This document shows positions 1 through 7,255 of a DNA stretch of 39,410 bases, in pieces. Below the pieces are notes generated by a model that saw nothing but the letters and a program-made list of their open reading frames with translations, made no database searches and was not told the DNA's origin. Source of the stretch: Gemmiger sp. An87 (GTDB lineage Bacteria > Bacillota > Clostridia > Oscillospirales > Ruminococcaceae); NCBI RefSeq assembly GCF_002159185.1, contig NZ_NFHD01000031.1:1-39410 (forward strand), written 5' to 3'. The position numbers and the translations under genes are program-made. Numbering within the stretch: position 1 is the stretch's first letter; the number at the start of each line of letters is the position of its first letter.

Positions 1-1
1 A

Positions 2-268
2 AAGTATCGCAGAAAGGTGATTTACGGGAAATTAAGAAAAGATATTGGAAAAATCCTGAGGATGCTTTGTGATTACAAGCATGTGGAAATCATTGAGGGG
101 CATGCAATGCCAGACCACATTCATATGCTCGTATCGATTCCGCCGAAATTGGCGGTAGCAGATTTTATGGGATACTTGAAAGGCAAGAGTACGTTGATGA
201 TTTTTGAGAGGCATGCGAATCTAAAGTACAAATATGGAAGGAGAGTGTTTTGGGCAAAAGGGTACTAA
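2..268 (+). pseudogene. tnpA: IS200/IS605-type transposase TnpA, 5' part, split by the ICE
   Basis: This is the front and middle of an HUH (Y1) transposase, the single-strand transposase of IS200/IS605 elements. The frame is open at the left window edge (KYRRKVIYG), so the true start lies outside. The HUH metal-binding pair is in PDHIHMLVS, and the conserved FWAKGY is followed at once by TAA at 266-268. That stop is supplied by the terminal bases of the ICE. The missing C-terminal part, with the helix carrying the catalytic tyrosine, is found in the same frame at 25743-25922. Joining the halves gives FWAKGY-YVNTVG, which is the normal family sequence here. The gene is therefore interrupted rather than decayed. 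Family assignment is confident, and activity is lost in this arrangement. Confidence 0.88.
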
Positions 269-289
269 GGGCCATATAAAATAGGAAAA
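244..289. other. attL: left ICE-chromosome junction
   Basis: Chromosomal tnpA sequence runs to 265 and ICE sequence begins at 268, with the shared TA core at 266-267. The first 22 ICE bases (268-289) are an imperfect reverse complement of the last 22 (25721-25742), matching at 18 of 22 positions, with the outer 8 bases TAGGAAAA/TTTTCCTA identical. Serine recombinases typically cross over at a central dinucleotide flanked by inverted half-sites, which fits. The position follows from rejoining the two tnpA halves, so it is well supported. Whether the core is exactly TA would need the empty site. Confidence 0.85.
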
Positions 290-358
290 CTGCAAATATA
301 AGGCTTTTCGGAGCCTGCAATCCGAAAAAATAAAATAAAAGTCTATCACATTACGCTG

Positions 359-392
359 AAAGCCGTCCGGGTAAAATCTGGGCGGCTTTTTT
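359..392 (+). terminator. Intrinsic terminator at the left end of the ICE
   Basis: AAAGCCGTCC pairs with GGGCGGCTTT (one G-T pair), followed by a T run at 387-392. It would stop transcription entering from the interrupted tnpA before it reaches the parB-like gene. A smaller perfect hairpin, TTTTCGGA/TCCGAAAA, lies just upstream at 305-328. Confidence 0.7.
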
Positions 393-482
393 GCGTGGTG
401 GACTTGGAAAGGAGGAAAATTTTTCGATAGAAAATCAACGCTCATTTTTGTGCAATACACCAAAATTGAAGGAGGTTAGTGA

Positions 483-2099
483 ATGGCAGATGACAAACTC
501 AAAACCGGCCCGGAGCCCCCTGGCCCGGATCGTCCCGGTGACGCGCCTGTGAAAGAGGCTCCGCCAATCCAGGAGCCCCCGGTTCAGGAAACCAACGCGC
601 CGGGGAAAACGCAAGAGCCCGCCGCGCCTGGTACGGGCCCGGCACTCCAGGCGGAACAGTCTGTTATTCCCGGTATGGGTGAGGACAATCCGGCCCGCTC
701 TGCACTTGGGGAAGTAGTGGTTGATTTTGACAAGATCAACGAGCTTATGTCCCAGCAACGGGCAGCGACGCATGGAGCCGTAGACAAATTAAAGGCTCCG
801 GCTACTGATAAGGATGGTAAAGAGACCCCTATCCCGGAGGAAAAAGCGCCGGAGGCGGATCAGCCGAAAAAGCGCCGGGGCCGTCCCCCGAAAGAGCAGG
901 CTGCGGTGTCTGCGGGGAAAAAGGAGAAAGCGGCGAAGCCCCGCACAGGCCGCCCGTCTAAGGTTGACAAGGCGGCCCGTGAGGAGGCTCCGCCCGCTGT
1001 TCGGGACAAAGTGTCCAGAGGTGACAAAGATGGGCTCACACCTGCTCAACGCGGGGGGAAAACGCGCAAAGAGCGCAACCAAAATGTACGAGATTTTTTA
1101 GATGGCAAGCGTACATCTCCCTTTCCGAGTGGTAAACCGCTGGTCAAAGAGGCTGCCGCTCCGCCGCCGGAGATCAATCTGCCGCCCACGCCTGACGTGC
1201 CGCCCCGCCCGGTGGAAGAGGGAAAAATCGTCTATCTGAAAATGGCGGAGCTTCATCCGTTCCATACGTTCCGGGAACACCCCTATAAGGTGCAGGACGA
1301 TAAGGCGATGGACGATCTGGTGGGGACGATCAAGGAACACGGCATTATGACACCCGCCACCGTCCGCCCGGAAAAGGACGGCAAGGGCTATGAGATCATC
1401 GCGGGCCACCGCCGTCATCATGGTGGTTCACGAGCCGGGCTGGAGGAAATGCCCTGTATTGTCCGGGAGATGACTGACCTTGAAGCTGTCCGGGAAATGC
1501 AGAACAGCAATAAACAGCGCGGTGATCCGCTCCCCAGCGAGCTGGCAAAGCTTCTGGATTTGGAGGTGGAGGCCATCAAGCGCCAGGGGGCCCGCCCGAA
1601 AACAGAGAAAGAGGCCGAGGCCCTGGGTAAGCTCTCGGTGGAGATTGTGGGTAAGGAACACGACATGAACTATAAAAAGGTCATGCGGTATATCCGTCTT
1701 AATTCCCTGGTGCCGGAGCTTCTGGACAAGGTGGACGCAAAGCAGATGGGCTTTATGCCTGCGGTGGAGATCTCGTATATCAGGCCGGAAAACCAGCGGC
1801 TGATTGCCGTTTCCATTGACGGGGAGCAGTCCTCCCCCTCGGTGGCCCAGGCAAAGCGGCTCCACGAGCTGGACAAGGAGGGCAAGCTCAACGGCGATGT
1901 GATTGACGGGATTTTGAGTGAAGAAAAAAAGGAGGATCGCGGTGTGATTATTTCGACTGCTGAACTGTCTAAGTATTTCGGCAAGGAGGTCACTCCTGCC
2001 AAAATGAAGGAGCAGATCATGGCCCTGCTGGACGAGTGGAAAGAGAAACAGCCGCCCGAACTGGCAAAGCCGGACAAGAAAAAGGACTTGGAGAAGTAA
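483..2099 (+). CDS. parB: ParB/RepB/Spo0J-family DNA-binding protein
   Basis: The protein has 538 aa. Residues 1 to about 245 are low-complexity, rich in Pro, Lys, Arg and Glu, and probably disordered. They include AT-hook-like KKRRGRPPK. From about 250 a ParB N-terminal domain is clear: KMAELHPFHTF, then IIAGHRRHHGG (the family usually has G-x-R-R), then MQNSNKQRGDPLPSE. A helix-turn-helix KorB/Spo0J-type region follows (MNYKKVMRYIRLNSLVPELL), ending in a short C-terminal domain. The start has an AAGGAGG site 7 nt upstream. A ParA partner would normally precede it, but none is present. A copy of the ICE-wide palindrome lies inside the gene at 998-1022. It may have partition-like, regulatory or silencing roles in the circular form. 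Binding of the palindrome is inference. Confidence 0.88.
   Translation: MADDKLKTGPEPPGPDRPGDAPVKEAPPIQEPPVQETNAPGKTQEPAAPGTGPALQAEQSVIPGMGEDNPARSALGEVVVDFDKINELMSQQRAATHGAVDKLKAPATDKDGKETPIPEEKAPEADQPKKRRGRPPKEQAAVSAGKKEKAAKPRTGRPSKVDKAAREEAPPAVRDKVSRGDKDGLTPAQRGGKTRKERNQNVRDFLDGKRTSPFPSGKPLVKEAAAPPPEINLPPTPDVPPRPVEEGKIVYLKMAELHPFHTFREHPYKVQDDKAMDDLVGTIKEHGIMTPATVRPEKDGKGYEIIAGHRRHHGGSRAGLEEMPCIVREMTDLEAVREMQNSNKQRGDPLPSELAKLLDLEVEAIKRQGARPKTEKEAEALGKLSVEIVGKEHDMNYKKVMRYIRLNSLVPELLDKVDAKQMGFMPAVEISYIRPENQRLIAVSIDGEQSSPSVAQAKRLHELDKEGKLNGDVIDGILSEEKKEDRGVIISTAELSKYFGKEVTPAKMKEQIMALLDEWKEKQPPELAKPDKKKDLEK
998..1022. repeat. ICE palindrome copy 1 (inside parB)
   Basis: TTCGGGAC, spacer AAAGT, then GTCCAGAGGT. 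The left arm is imperfect (one internal change and both outer bases differ). It lies in the disordered N-terminal part of parB and is read in frame as RDKVSRG. Confidence 0.75.
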
Positions 2100-2108
2100 C
2101 CCGGCCCC

Positions 2109-2133
2109 GCTTCTGGACACTTTGTCCAGAGGT
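2109..2133. repeat. ICE palindrome copy 2
   Basis: TTCTGGAC, spacer ACTTT (the reverse complement of AAAGT), GTCCAGAGGT. It starts 9 nt after the parB stop. Confidence 0.9.
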
Positions 2134-2165
2134 AAGCGCCCCGCGCTTGGGATGGGCTCTGTGGT

Positions 2166-2343
2166 GATATATCCCCCGTCGCCGCCTATATTCCTGCACA
2201 GCCGGGAGTGGGCCGTCAAGGGTGCAACGCACCGCCGCTCGCGGCGGCTTGCCCTTGACGGTCTGCCCCGGCTGTGCTACTTCCAGCGGCGCGGCGGGGG
2301 AATATCCTCCAGAGCCGCCCCCTTTCCCATGAATGGGAAAGGG
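2166..2343. other. Long multi-stem structured intergenic region
   Basis: Nested inverted repeats fill this gap between parB and the next gene. The innermost is CCGCCGC/GCGGCGG (2232-2247). Around it is CCGTCAAGGG/CCCTTGACGG (2213-2222, 2252-2261), then GCACAGCCGGG/CCCGGCTGTGC (2196-2206, 2267-2277). Outermost are about 20-nt imperfect arms (2166-2185, 2286-2306). A separate perfect 11-bp hairpin CCCTTTCCCAT/ATGGGAAAGGG follows at 2320-2343. The pairing is seen directly. The function is unknown: transfer or single-strand origin, structured RNA, or a ParB-linked site are all possible. No T run follows, so a plain terminator is unlikely. Confidence 0.7.
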
Positions 2344-2391
2344 CGGGGGGATAGGGTTGAACTACCTATATAAATATCGGAGGTGTTGACA

Positions 2392-2733
2392 ATGAAACGA
2401 TCCCTTGCTTATATCACCGCTGCGTGGCGCGGTGATCCTGCGGTGGATATGGAGCAGGCGGCGCATTACTGCCGTGTGGTCTACGATGCGGGCTATTCCC
2501 CCATCTGCCCCATGCTCTATCTGTCGCTGTTCCTCAATGACGCGGTGCCGGAGGAGCACAAGAACGGCATCGACATGGGCCGCGATCTGCTCCGGCGCTC
2601 CCGTGTGCTGGTGGTATGCGGCCATTCCGTGACCGAGGCCATGAAAAATGATATTGCCGTGGCCCAGCGCCTGGGGATCACCGCGACTACCCTTGAGGGC
2701 ATCCTGACCGTCAAGGGCCAGGGGCGGTGCTGA
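2392..2733 (+). CDS. DUF4406/DUF7768-like protein (nucleoside deoxyribosyltransferase-like fold)
   Basis: This is a 113-aa protein common in conjugative elements of this group. MKRSLAYITAAWRGD at the N-terminus and VVCGHSVTEAMKNDIAVA later resemble the nucleotide-binding face of the 2'-deoxyribosyltransferase-like fold, and the middle (YDAGYSPICPMLYLS) also fits. The ATG at 2392 was chosen over the upstream in-frame GTG because GGAGG lies 8 nt before it. The stop codon overlaps the ardA start as TGATG, so the two are translationally coupled. The substrate is unknown, and an enzymatic role is not established from sequence alone. Confidence 0.7.
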   Translation: MKRSLAYITAAWRGDPAVDMEQAAHYCRVVYDAGYSPICPMLYLSLFLNDAVPEEHKNGIDMGRDLLRRSRVLVVCGHSVTEAMKNDIAVAQRLGITATTLEGILTVKGQGRC

Positions 2734-3446
2734 TGGCGTCCCTGTTTGAAGCCTACATCACCAACCTGGGAAAGTACAACGAGGGTGAGCTGGTTGGCGA
2801 AACGCTGAAATTCCCCACAACTACCGAAGAAGTACAGGCCCTTTTGAAGCGGATTGGTGTGGACGGGGTACGTTATGAGGAATTTTTCATAACCAGCTTT
2901 GACGGTGATGTGCTGGGGCTCTACGACTATCTCACAGAATATGAAAACCTGGACGAGCTCAATCATCTGGCCTGCCTGCTCTCCGAGCTGGATCAAGGTG
3001 AGTTAGAGAAATTTGAGGCCGTCATTGATAGCGGCGAACATACTTCCAGCGTGGCCGATCTCATCAATCTGGCGCAAAACCTGGATTGCTACGAGTTTTA
3101 TCCCGGCGTTGAGGACGATGAAACCCTGGGCCGCATCTATGTGGAGGACATGGAGGCCATTGACGTGCCGGAGCACCTGCTGAATTATTTTGACTATGAG
3201 GCATACGGGCGGGACATTCGGCTTGAAGAGGACGGCCACTTTGCCCCTGGCGGCTATGTGCTGAACAATGGCGGTCAATTTATCGAGCACTATCACGGGA
3301 TCGAGGACATTCCCGACGAGCACAAAGTCTTTGCCTTTCCGCAGCTCACGGTGCGGGAACAGATGGCGGCCTATAAAGAAATTATTGACGGTTCCTCCCT
3401 GGAGGGCTATCGGAAGATTGCCGCAAAGGAACACGAGGAACGATAA
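2733..3446 (+). CDS. ardA: Antirestriction protein ArdA
   Basis: The 237-aa acidic protein matches ArdA, a DNA mimic that blocks type I restriction enzymes when conjugated DNA enters a new host. Visible family features are the N-terminal FEAYITNLGKYNEG and the following run, the central IYVEDMEAIDVPEHLLNYFDYEAYGRD, and many Asp/Glu residues with few basic ones. The length is slightly above single-copy ArdA proteins such as that of Tn916. It is coupled to the preceding gene by TGATG. The two ICE methyltransferases further along would add a second layer of protection from restriction, which is inference from context. Confidence 0.9.
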   Translation: MASLFEAYITNLGKYNEGELVGETLKFPTTTEEVQALLKRIGVDGVRYEEFFITSFDGDVLGLYDYLTEYENLDELNHLACLLSELDQGELEKFEAVIDSGEHTSSVADLINLAQNLDCYEFYPGVEDDETLGRIYVEDMEAIDVPEHLLNYFDYEAYGRDIRLEEDGHFAPGGYVLNNGGQFIEHYHGIEDIPDEHKVFAFPQLTVREQMAAYKEIIDGSSLEGYRKIAAKEHEER

Positions 3447-3448
3447 CG

Positions 3449-3483
3449 GCACTTCTGGACGTTTTGTCCAGAGGTGCTTTTTT
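3449..3483 (+). terminator. Intrinsic terminator built from palindrome copy 3
   Basis: Here two extra base pairs (GC/GC) extend the palindrome to a 12-bp stem, and TTTTTT follows at 3478-3483. This copy alone makes a good intrinsic terminator for ardA. Confidence 0.7.
3451..3475. repeat. ICE palindrome copy 3
   Basis: ACTTCTGGAC, spacer GTTTT, GTCCAGAGGT. It begins 4 nt after the ardA stop. Confidence 0.92.
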
Positions 3484-3503
3484 CATGGAAAGGAGGGATA
3501 CGG

Positions 3504-3980
3504 CTGATTGACGAGGACGTTTCCAGACGTACCATAGCAGTTTCGATCAAGGCGACAAAGCTCACGGGTCGGGTGCTGGCCCAGGCGTGTCTGGCGGTGG
3601 GCCGGAAGATTAAGAAAACGTACCGGGCCCGCCAGACACCCCACGGAAAACAGACGGTGCGCCAGCTCATGGGCCACGGGGCCGCCACGAACAGCATCGA
3701 AGTGGAGTCCCCAAAGGACTTTGACCGGGTGGCCCGGCGCTGGAATGTGGACTATGCCTTTTATAAGACCGGGCCGGACAAATACCTGTTGTTTTTCAAG
3801 AGCGGGCAGGCCGACGCCATCACCGCTTGCTTTTCGGAATATTCCCGGCGCGTGTTGAAGCGTTCCAAGTCCCAGCGTGTTCCCATCCGGGAACAGCTCA
3901 AACGGGCTGCCGCTGAACTGGCCCGCCAGCCGTCCCACAAGAGAGAACGTGCAAGGGAGGCGGTGCATGAGGACAGATAG
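3504..3980 (+). CDS. pcfB: PcfB-family (DUF3801) conjugation protein
   Basis: The protein has about 158 aa. PcfB-type proteins act with the VirD4-type coupling protein (PcfC in pCF10) to dock the relaxosome at the membrane. The family start DEDVSRRTIAVSIKATKL and the conserved core (GRKIKKTYRARQTPHGKQTV, DYAFYKTGPDKYLLFFKSG) are clear. There is no ATG, GTG or TTG in frame at a sensible distance. AAAGGAGG at 3489-3496 is 7 nt before CTG (3504) and 10 nt before ATT (3507). CTG is preferred because the same 7-nt spacing occurs at two other near-cognate starts in this ICE. The only other option, GTG at 3474, lies before the ribosome binding site. It overlaps virD4 by 14 nt. Confidence 0.85.
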   Translation: MIDEDVSRRTIAVSIKATKLTGRVLAQACLAVGRKIKKTYRARQTPHGKQTVRQLMGHGAATNSIEVESPKDFDRVARRWNVDYAFYKTGPDKYLLFFKSGQADAITACFSEYSRRVLKRSKSQRVPIREQLKRAAAELARQPSHKRERAREAVHEDR

Positions 3981-5802
3981 CGTCAAAAAGTATGTGATAC
4001 CCAATATCCCGTACCTGTTTATTCTGTGGGCCTGCCTAAAGCTGGGGACGGCCTACCGCCTGGCTCCTGGAGCAGACTTTGCCCACAAGCTCATGGGGCT
4101 GGGGCAGAGCATCGGCCCGGCCTTTGCCGACTTTGCACCGGGGCTTGCTCCCTTTGACTGGCTCATAGGCATTGTGGGCGCGGTGGGCTTTCGCCTGCTG
4201 ATCTACTTCAAAAGCAAGAACGCAAAGAAATTTCGGCGGGATGAGGAATACGGGTCGGCCCGCTGGGGCACCGAAAAAGACATCAAGCCCTTTGTTGATC
4301 CGAAGTTTGAGAACAACGTCATTTTAACAAAGACGGAGTTTCTCACCATGAACACCCGGCCCAAAAATCCCGCCAACGCCCGCAACCTCAACGCCTGTAT
4401 CATCGGCTCGTCCGGCTCCGGCAAAACCCGTTTCTGGCTCACGCCCCAGCTGCTCCAGGCGCACAGCTCTTATGTGTGCGTCGATCCGAAAGGCGGGGTG
4501 CTCTCCCAGGTGGGGGCTTTTCTGCAACGCCGGGGGTATAAGGTCAAAGTGTTCAACAGCATAGATTTTTCAAAATCCATGCACTACAATCCGCTGTCCT
4601 ACATTCACAACGAGGCAGATATTCTCAAATTCGTGGACACCCTGATTGCCAATACCAAAGGCGAGGGCAAGGAGGGCGATCCGTTTTGGACGAAGGCGGA
4701 AACGCTTTTGTACTGCGCCCTGATTGCCTATATCATTTTCGAGGCCCCCGCCGAGGATCGGAACATCAATACCCTGGTGGATATGATTTCCGGCATGGAC
4801 GTGAAAGAGGATGACGAGTCCTATATGAACGCGGTGGACTATATGTTCAAGGGACTGGAAAAGCGCAAGCCGGATTGCTTTGCCGTGAAGCAGTACAAGA
4901 AATATAAGCTGGCAAGCGGCAAGACCGCAAAAAGCATTTTGATTTCCTGCGGCTCCCGGCTGGCCCCCTTTGACATCCCCCAGCTCCGGGAGATCATGAG
5001 CTATGACGAGCTGGAGCTTGACCGCATCGGGGATCGGAAAACGGCGGTTTTCTTCACAATTTCCGACACAACCCCCACTTATAACTTCATTGTTGCCCTG
5101 GCCTTTTCGCAGATGTTCAATCTCCTGTGTGAACGGGCCGACAATGTTCACGGGGGCCGCCTGCCCCATCATGTGCGGGTGCTGTGGGACGAGGCGGCCA
5201 ACACGGGCCAGGTGCCCTCGCTGGAGAAGCTGGTGGCCGTCATCCGTTCCCGTGAGGTAAGCCTGTGCCTGTTCTACCAGCAGTACGCCCAATGCAAGGC
5301 CATATACAAGGACAACGCCGAAACGATCCTGGGAAACATGGACAGCGTGATTTTCCTGGGCGGGCGGGAAAGCTCCACCATCAAGGAGATTTCCGAAAAC
5401 TGGCTGGGAAAGGCCACGATCTCCATGCAGACCGAGGGCCGCTCCCGTGGGCAGTCGGAAAGCTACAACCAGAACACCCAGCGGCTGGGCCGGGAGCTGA
5501 TGACCCCCAGCGAGCTGGCTACCATGCCGGGCGATAAGTGCATTTTGCAGCTGCGGGGCCTGCCCCCGTTCTTCTCGTCGAAATACGATTTGAAGCAGCA
5601 CCCCAACTACAAGTACACGGCTGAGGCCGATAAAAAGAAAAACGCCTTTGACCTTGATAAGCTCATTAACCGCCGCAGGCGGCCTGGGCTGAACGAGGCT
5701 TGTGAGGTGTACGAGGTAGCCGTATCGGACACAGGGCCCGTAAGCGAGGACGAGGACATCCTCAACTACGACGATGTGGACGATCCGGATGCCTATGTAT
5801 AA
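3967..5802 (+). CDS. virD4: VirD4/TraG-type coupling protein ATPase
   Basis: This 611-aa coupling protein brings the relaxase-DNA complex to the mating channel. Two membrane segments lie in the first about 80 residues (IPYLFILWACLKLG and WLIGIVGAVGFRLLIYF). Walker A is GSSGSGKT at 147-154, and Walker B VLWDEAAN has D408 and E409. Near the C-terminus the family region RELMTPSELATMPGDKCI is present. The start is ATG 3967 with GGGAGG upstream, inside the end of pcfB, so the two are coupled. A palindrome copy and an intrinsic terminator follow directly, so the channel genes downstream may form a separate transcript or depend on readthrough. Confidence 0.93.
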   Translation: MRTDSVKKYVIPNIPYLFILWACLKLGTAYRLAPGADFAHKLMGLGQSIGPAFADFAPGLAPFDWLIGIVGAVGFRLLIYFKSKNAKKFRRDEEYGSARWGTEKDIKPFVDPKFENNVILTKTEFLTMNTRPKNPANARNLNACIIGSSGSGKTRFWLTPQLLQAHSSYVCVDPKGGVLSQVGAFLQRRGYKVKVFNSIDFSKSMHYNPLSYIHNEADILKFVDTLIANTKGEGKEGDPFWTKAETLLYCALIAYIIFEAPAEDRNINTLVDMISGMDVKEDDESYMNAVDYMFKGLEKRKPDCFAVKQYKKYKLASGKTAKSILISCGSRLAPFDIPQLREIMSYDELELDRIGDRKTAVFFTISDTTPTYNFIVALAFSQMFNLLCERADNVHGGRLPHHVRVLWDEAANTGQVPSLEKLVAVIRSREVSLCLFYQQYAQCKAIYKDNAETILGNMDSVIFLGGRESSTIKEISENWLGKATISMQTEGRSRGQSESYNQNTQRLGRELMTPSELATMPGDKCILQLRGLPPFFSSKYDLKQHPNYKYTAEADKKKNAFDLDKLINRRRRPGLNEACEVYEVAVSDTGPVSEDEDILNYDDVDDPDAYV

Positions 5803-5805
5803 AGC

Positions 5806-5830
5806 ACTTCTGGACAAAGTGTCCAGAGGC
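5806..5830. repeat. ICE palindrome copy 4
   Basis: ACTTCTGGAC, spacer AAAGT, GTCCAGAGGC. It starts 3 nt after the virD4 stop and 9 nt before a separate terminator stem, so here hairpin and terminator are distinct. Confidence 0.92.
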
Positions 5831-5838
5831 CGTAACCT

Positions 5839-5862
5839 GCCGCCTGTATGGGCGGCTTTTTT
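5839..5862 (+). terminator. Intrinsic terminator after virD4
   Basis: GCCGCC/GGCGGC stem with a 6-nt loop, followed by TTTTTT. Confidence 0.75.
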
Positions 5863-5898
5863 CATGGCCGGGGAAACCCCCGGAGAAATGGAGGCTAT

Positions 5899-6111
5899 AT
5901 GCAGTTCTTTTCTTCCGCTATTGATACTTTGCAGACCCTTGTTGTGGCTCTCGGCGCTGGCCTGGGCGTGTGGGGCGTTGTCAATCTCCTGGAGGGGTAC
6001 GGCAGCGATAATCCCGGCTCCAAAAGCCAGGGCATGAAGCAGCTCATGGCGGGCGGCGGCATCATCCTGCTGGGCACCACCCTGATCCCTCTGCTGTCCG
6101 GCCTGTTTTAA
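5899..6111 (+). CDS. Maff2-family small membrane protein
   Basis: The 70-aa protein has two hydrophobic segments (LQTLVVALGAGLGVWGVVNL and GGGIILLGTTLIPLLSGLF) around a short polar loop. Maff2-family proteins of this type sit between virD4 and the VirB6-like gene in Tn1549-type elements. By size, topology and position they resemble VirB2-type pilin-like subunits, though that role is inference. The start is ATG 5899 with GGAGG 4 nt upstream. The next gene begins 11 nt after the stop, in the same operon. Confidence 0.8.
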   Translation: MQFFSSAIDTLQTLVVALGAGLGVWGVVNLLEGYGSDNPGSKSQGMKQLMAGGGIILLGTTLIPLLSGLF

Positions 6112-6122
6112 GGTAGCGGCTT

Positions 6123-6989
6123 ATGGATTTTCTCACCGACTGGCTCACAGACTGGCTCAAAGAGCTGCTGATTGGCGGGATCATGGGGAACCTGGAGGGG
6201 CTCTTTGATTTCGTCAATGCTCAAGTCGGAGAGATTGCGGTACAGGTGGGGACTACCCCGGCGGCGTGGAACGCCGGGGTATTTTCCCTCATCCGCCAGC
6301 TTTCCGAAACGGTGATCCTGCCGATTGCCGGGCTGGTGCTGACCTTTGTTGCCACCTATGAGCTCATTCAGATGCTTTTAGAAAAAAACAATATGCACGA
6401 GTTTGACGTGGCGAATATCTACAAATGGATATTCAAAACGGCTTGTGCCATCTTCATTCTCTCAAACACCTTTAATATTGTGATGGCCGTCTTTGACGTG
6501 TCGCAAACGGTGATTGCCCAGGCGGGCGGTCTGATCCAGGGCTCCACGGACATCACGCCGGATATGATGGCGGAGCTGGAAACCACCCTGGAGGGGATGG
6601 ATTTAGGGCCGCTTTTGGGCCTGTGGCTCCAGTCCTCTATCATTGGCGTTACCATGTGGGCGCTGGGCATCGTCATTTTTGTGTTGGTGTATGGCAGAAT
6701 GTTGGAAATCTATTTGCTCACCAGTTTGGCCCCCATTCCTATGGCAACGATCTCCCATCGGGAGGTGGGACAGATCGGGCAGAACTATCTGCGCTCCCTG
6801 TTTGCCGTAGGCTTCCAGGGGCTGCTCATTCTGGTGTGTGTTGCGATTTATGCGGTGCTGATCCAGGGAATTGCCACAGGCGGAGATCCCATTGGGGCGA
6901 TTTGGGGCACCGTGGGCTATACGGTTTTGCTCTGCTTCATGCTGTTCAAAACCGGGACGATTGCGCGAAGTATCTTTAACGCACATTGA
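6123..6989 (+). CDS. VirB6/TrbL-like polytopic membrane channel protein (CD0411-type)
   Basis: This is a 288-aa integral membrane protein with about five or six predicted membrane spans, for example VILPIAGLVLTFVATYELI, IFKTACAIFILSNTFNIVMA, IGVTMWALGIVIFVLVYG and GYTVLLCFMLFK. A conserved cytoplasmic signature SLAPIPMATISHREVGQ is typical of this ICE family. Together with VirB4 and the PrgI protein it would form the membrane channel of the mating apparatus. The ribosome binding site is weak, so coupling with the preceding gene is likely. Confidence 0.85.
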   Translation: MDFLTDWLTDWLKELLIGGIMGNLEGLFDFVNAQVGEIAVQVGTTPAAWNAGVFSLIRQLSETVILPIAGLVLTFVATYELIQMLLEKNNMHEFDVANIYKWIFKTACAIFILSNTFNIVMAVFDVSQTVIAQAGGLIQGSTDITPDMMAELETTLEGMDLGPLLGLWLQSSIIGVTMWALGIVIFVLVYGRMLEIYLLTSLAPIPMATISHREVGQIGQNYLRSLFAVGFQGLLILVCVAIYAVLIQGIATGGDPIGAIWGTVGYTVLLCFMLFKTGTIARSIFNAH

Positions 6990-7003
6990 GAAAGGGGTGT
7001 TCT

Positions 7004-7255
7004 ATGCCGAGAAGATATGGGCCCGACGGGTCGCGCCTGTGGAACGGGAAAGCGCCGGAGGACTTCAACCAGGCCGATGTTTACCGTTTTATGGCGGAAA
7101 CGGAGGCCGTTTTGCAAAAGCAGGAATTGCTGGGCGGCAGGGATGACGCGAAGAAAATTGCCCAGCAGTTAGCCGAGGGGCGGGCGCAGGCCGCCCGTGA
7201 AAACGCCGCCCGGCCCGCCCCGGCAAAGGGCAAGGAGGCCAGGGATGACCGATAA
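7004..7255 (+). CDS. Conserved small ICE protein of unknown function
   Basis: This is an 83-aa hydrophilic protein starting MPRRYGPDGSRLWNGKAPE, with a helical, Lys/Glu/Ala-rich C-terminal half. No enzyme or binding motif was recognised. An AAAGGGG site lies 7 nt before the ATG. Its last 11 nt overlap the start of the DNA methyltransferase gene, so the two are probably translated together. Confidence 0.75.
   Translation: MPRRYGPDGSRLWNGKAPEDFNQADVYRFMAETEAVLQKQELLGGRDDAKKIAQQLAEGRAQAARENAARPAPAKGKEARDDR

Noticed and set aside
1-482. A ParA gene upstream of parB
   Set aside because: Searched for because ParA normally precedes this ParB. The space holds only tnpA, the ICE end and a terminator.
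4570-5865. Open frame on the minus strand (431 aa)
   Set aside because: It is antisense to virD4, with Walker motifs on the plus strand and no support on the minus.
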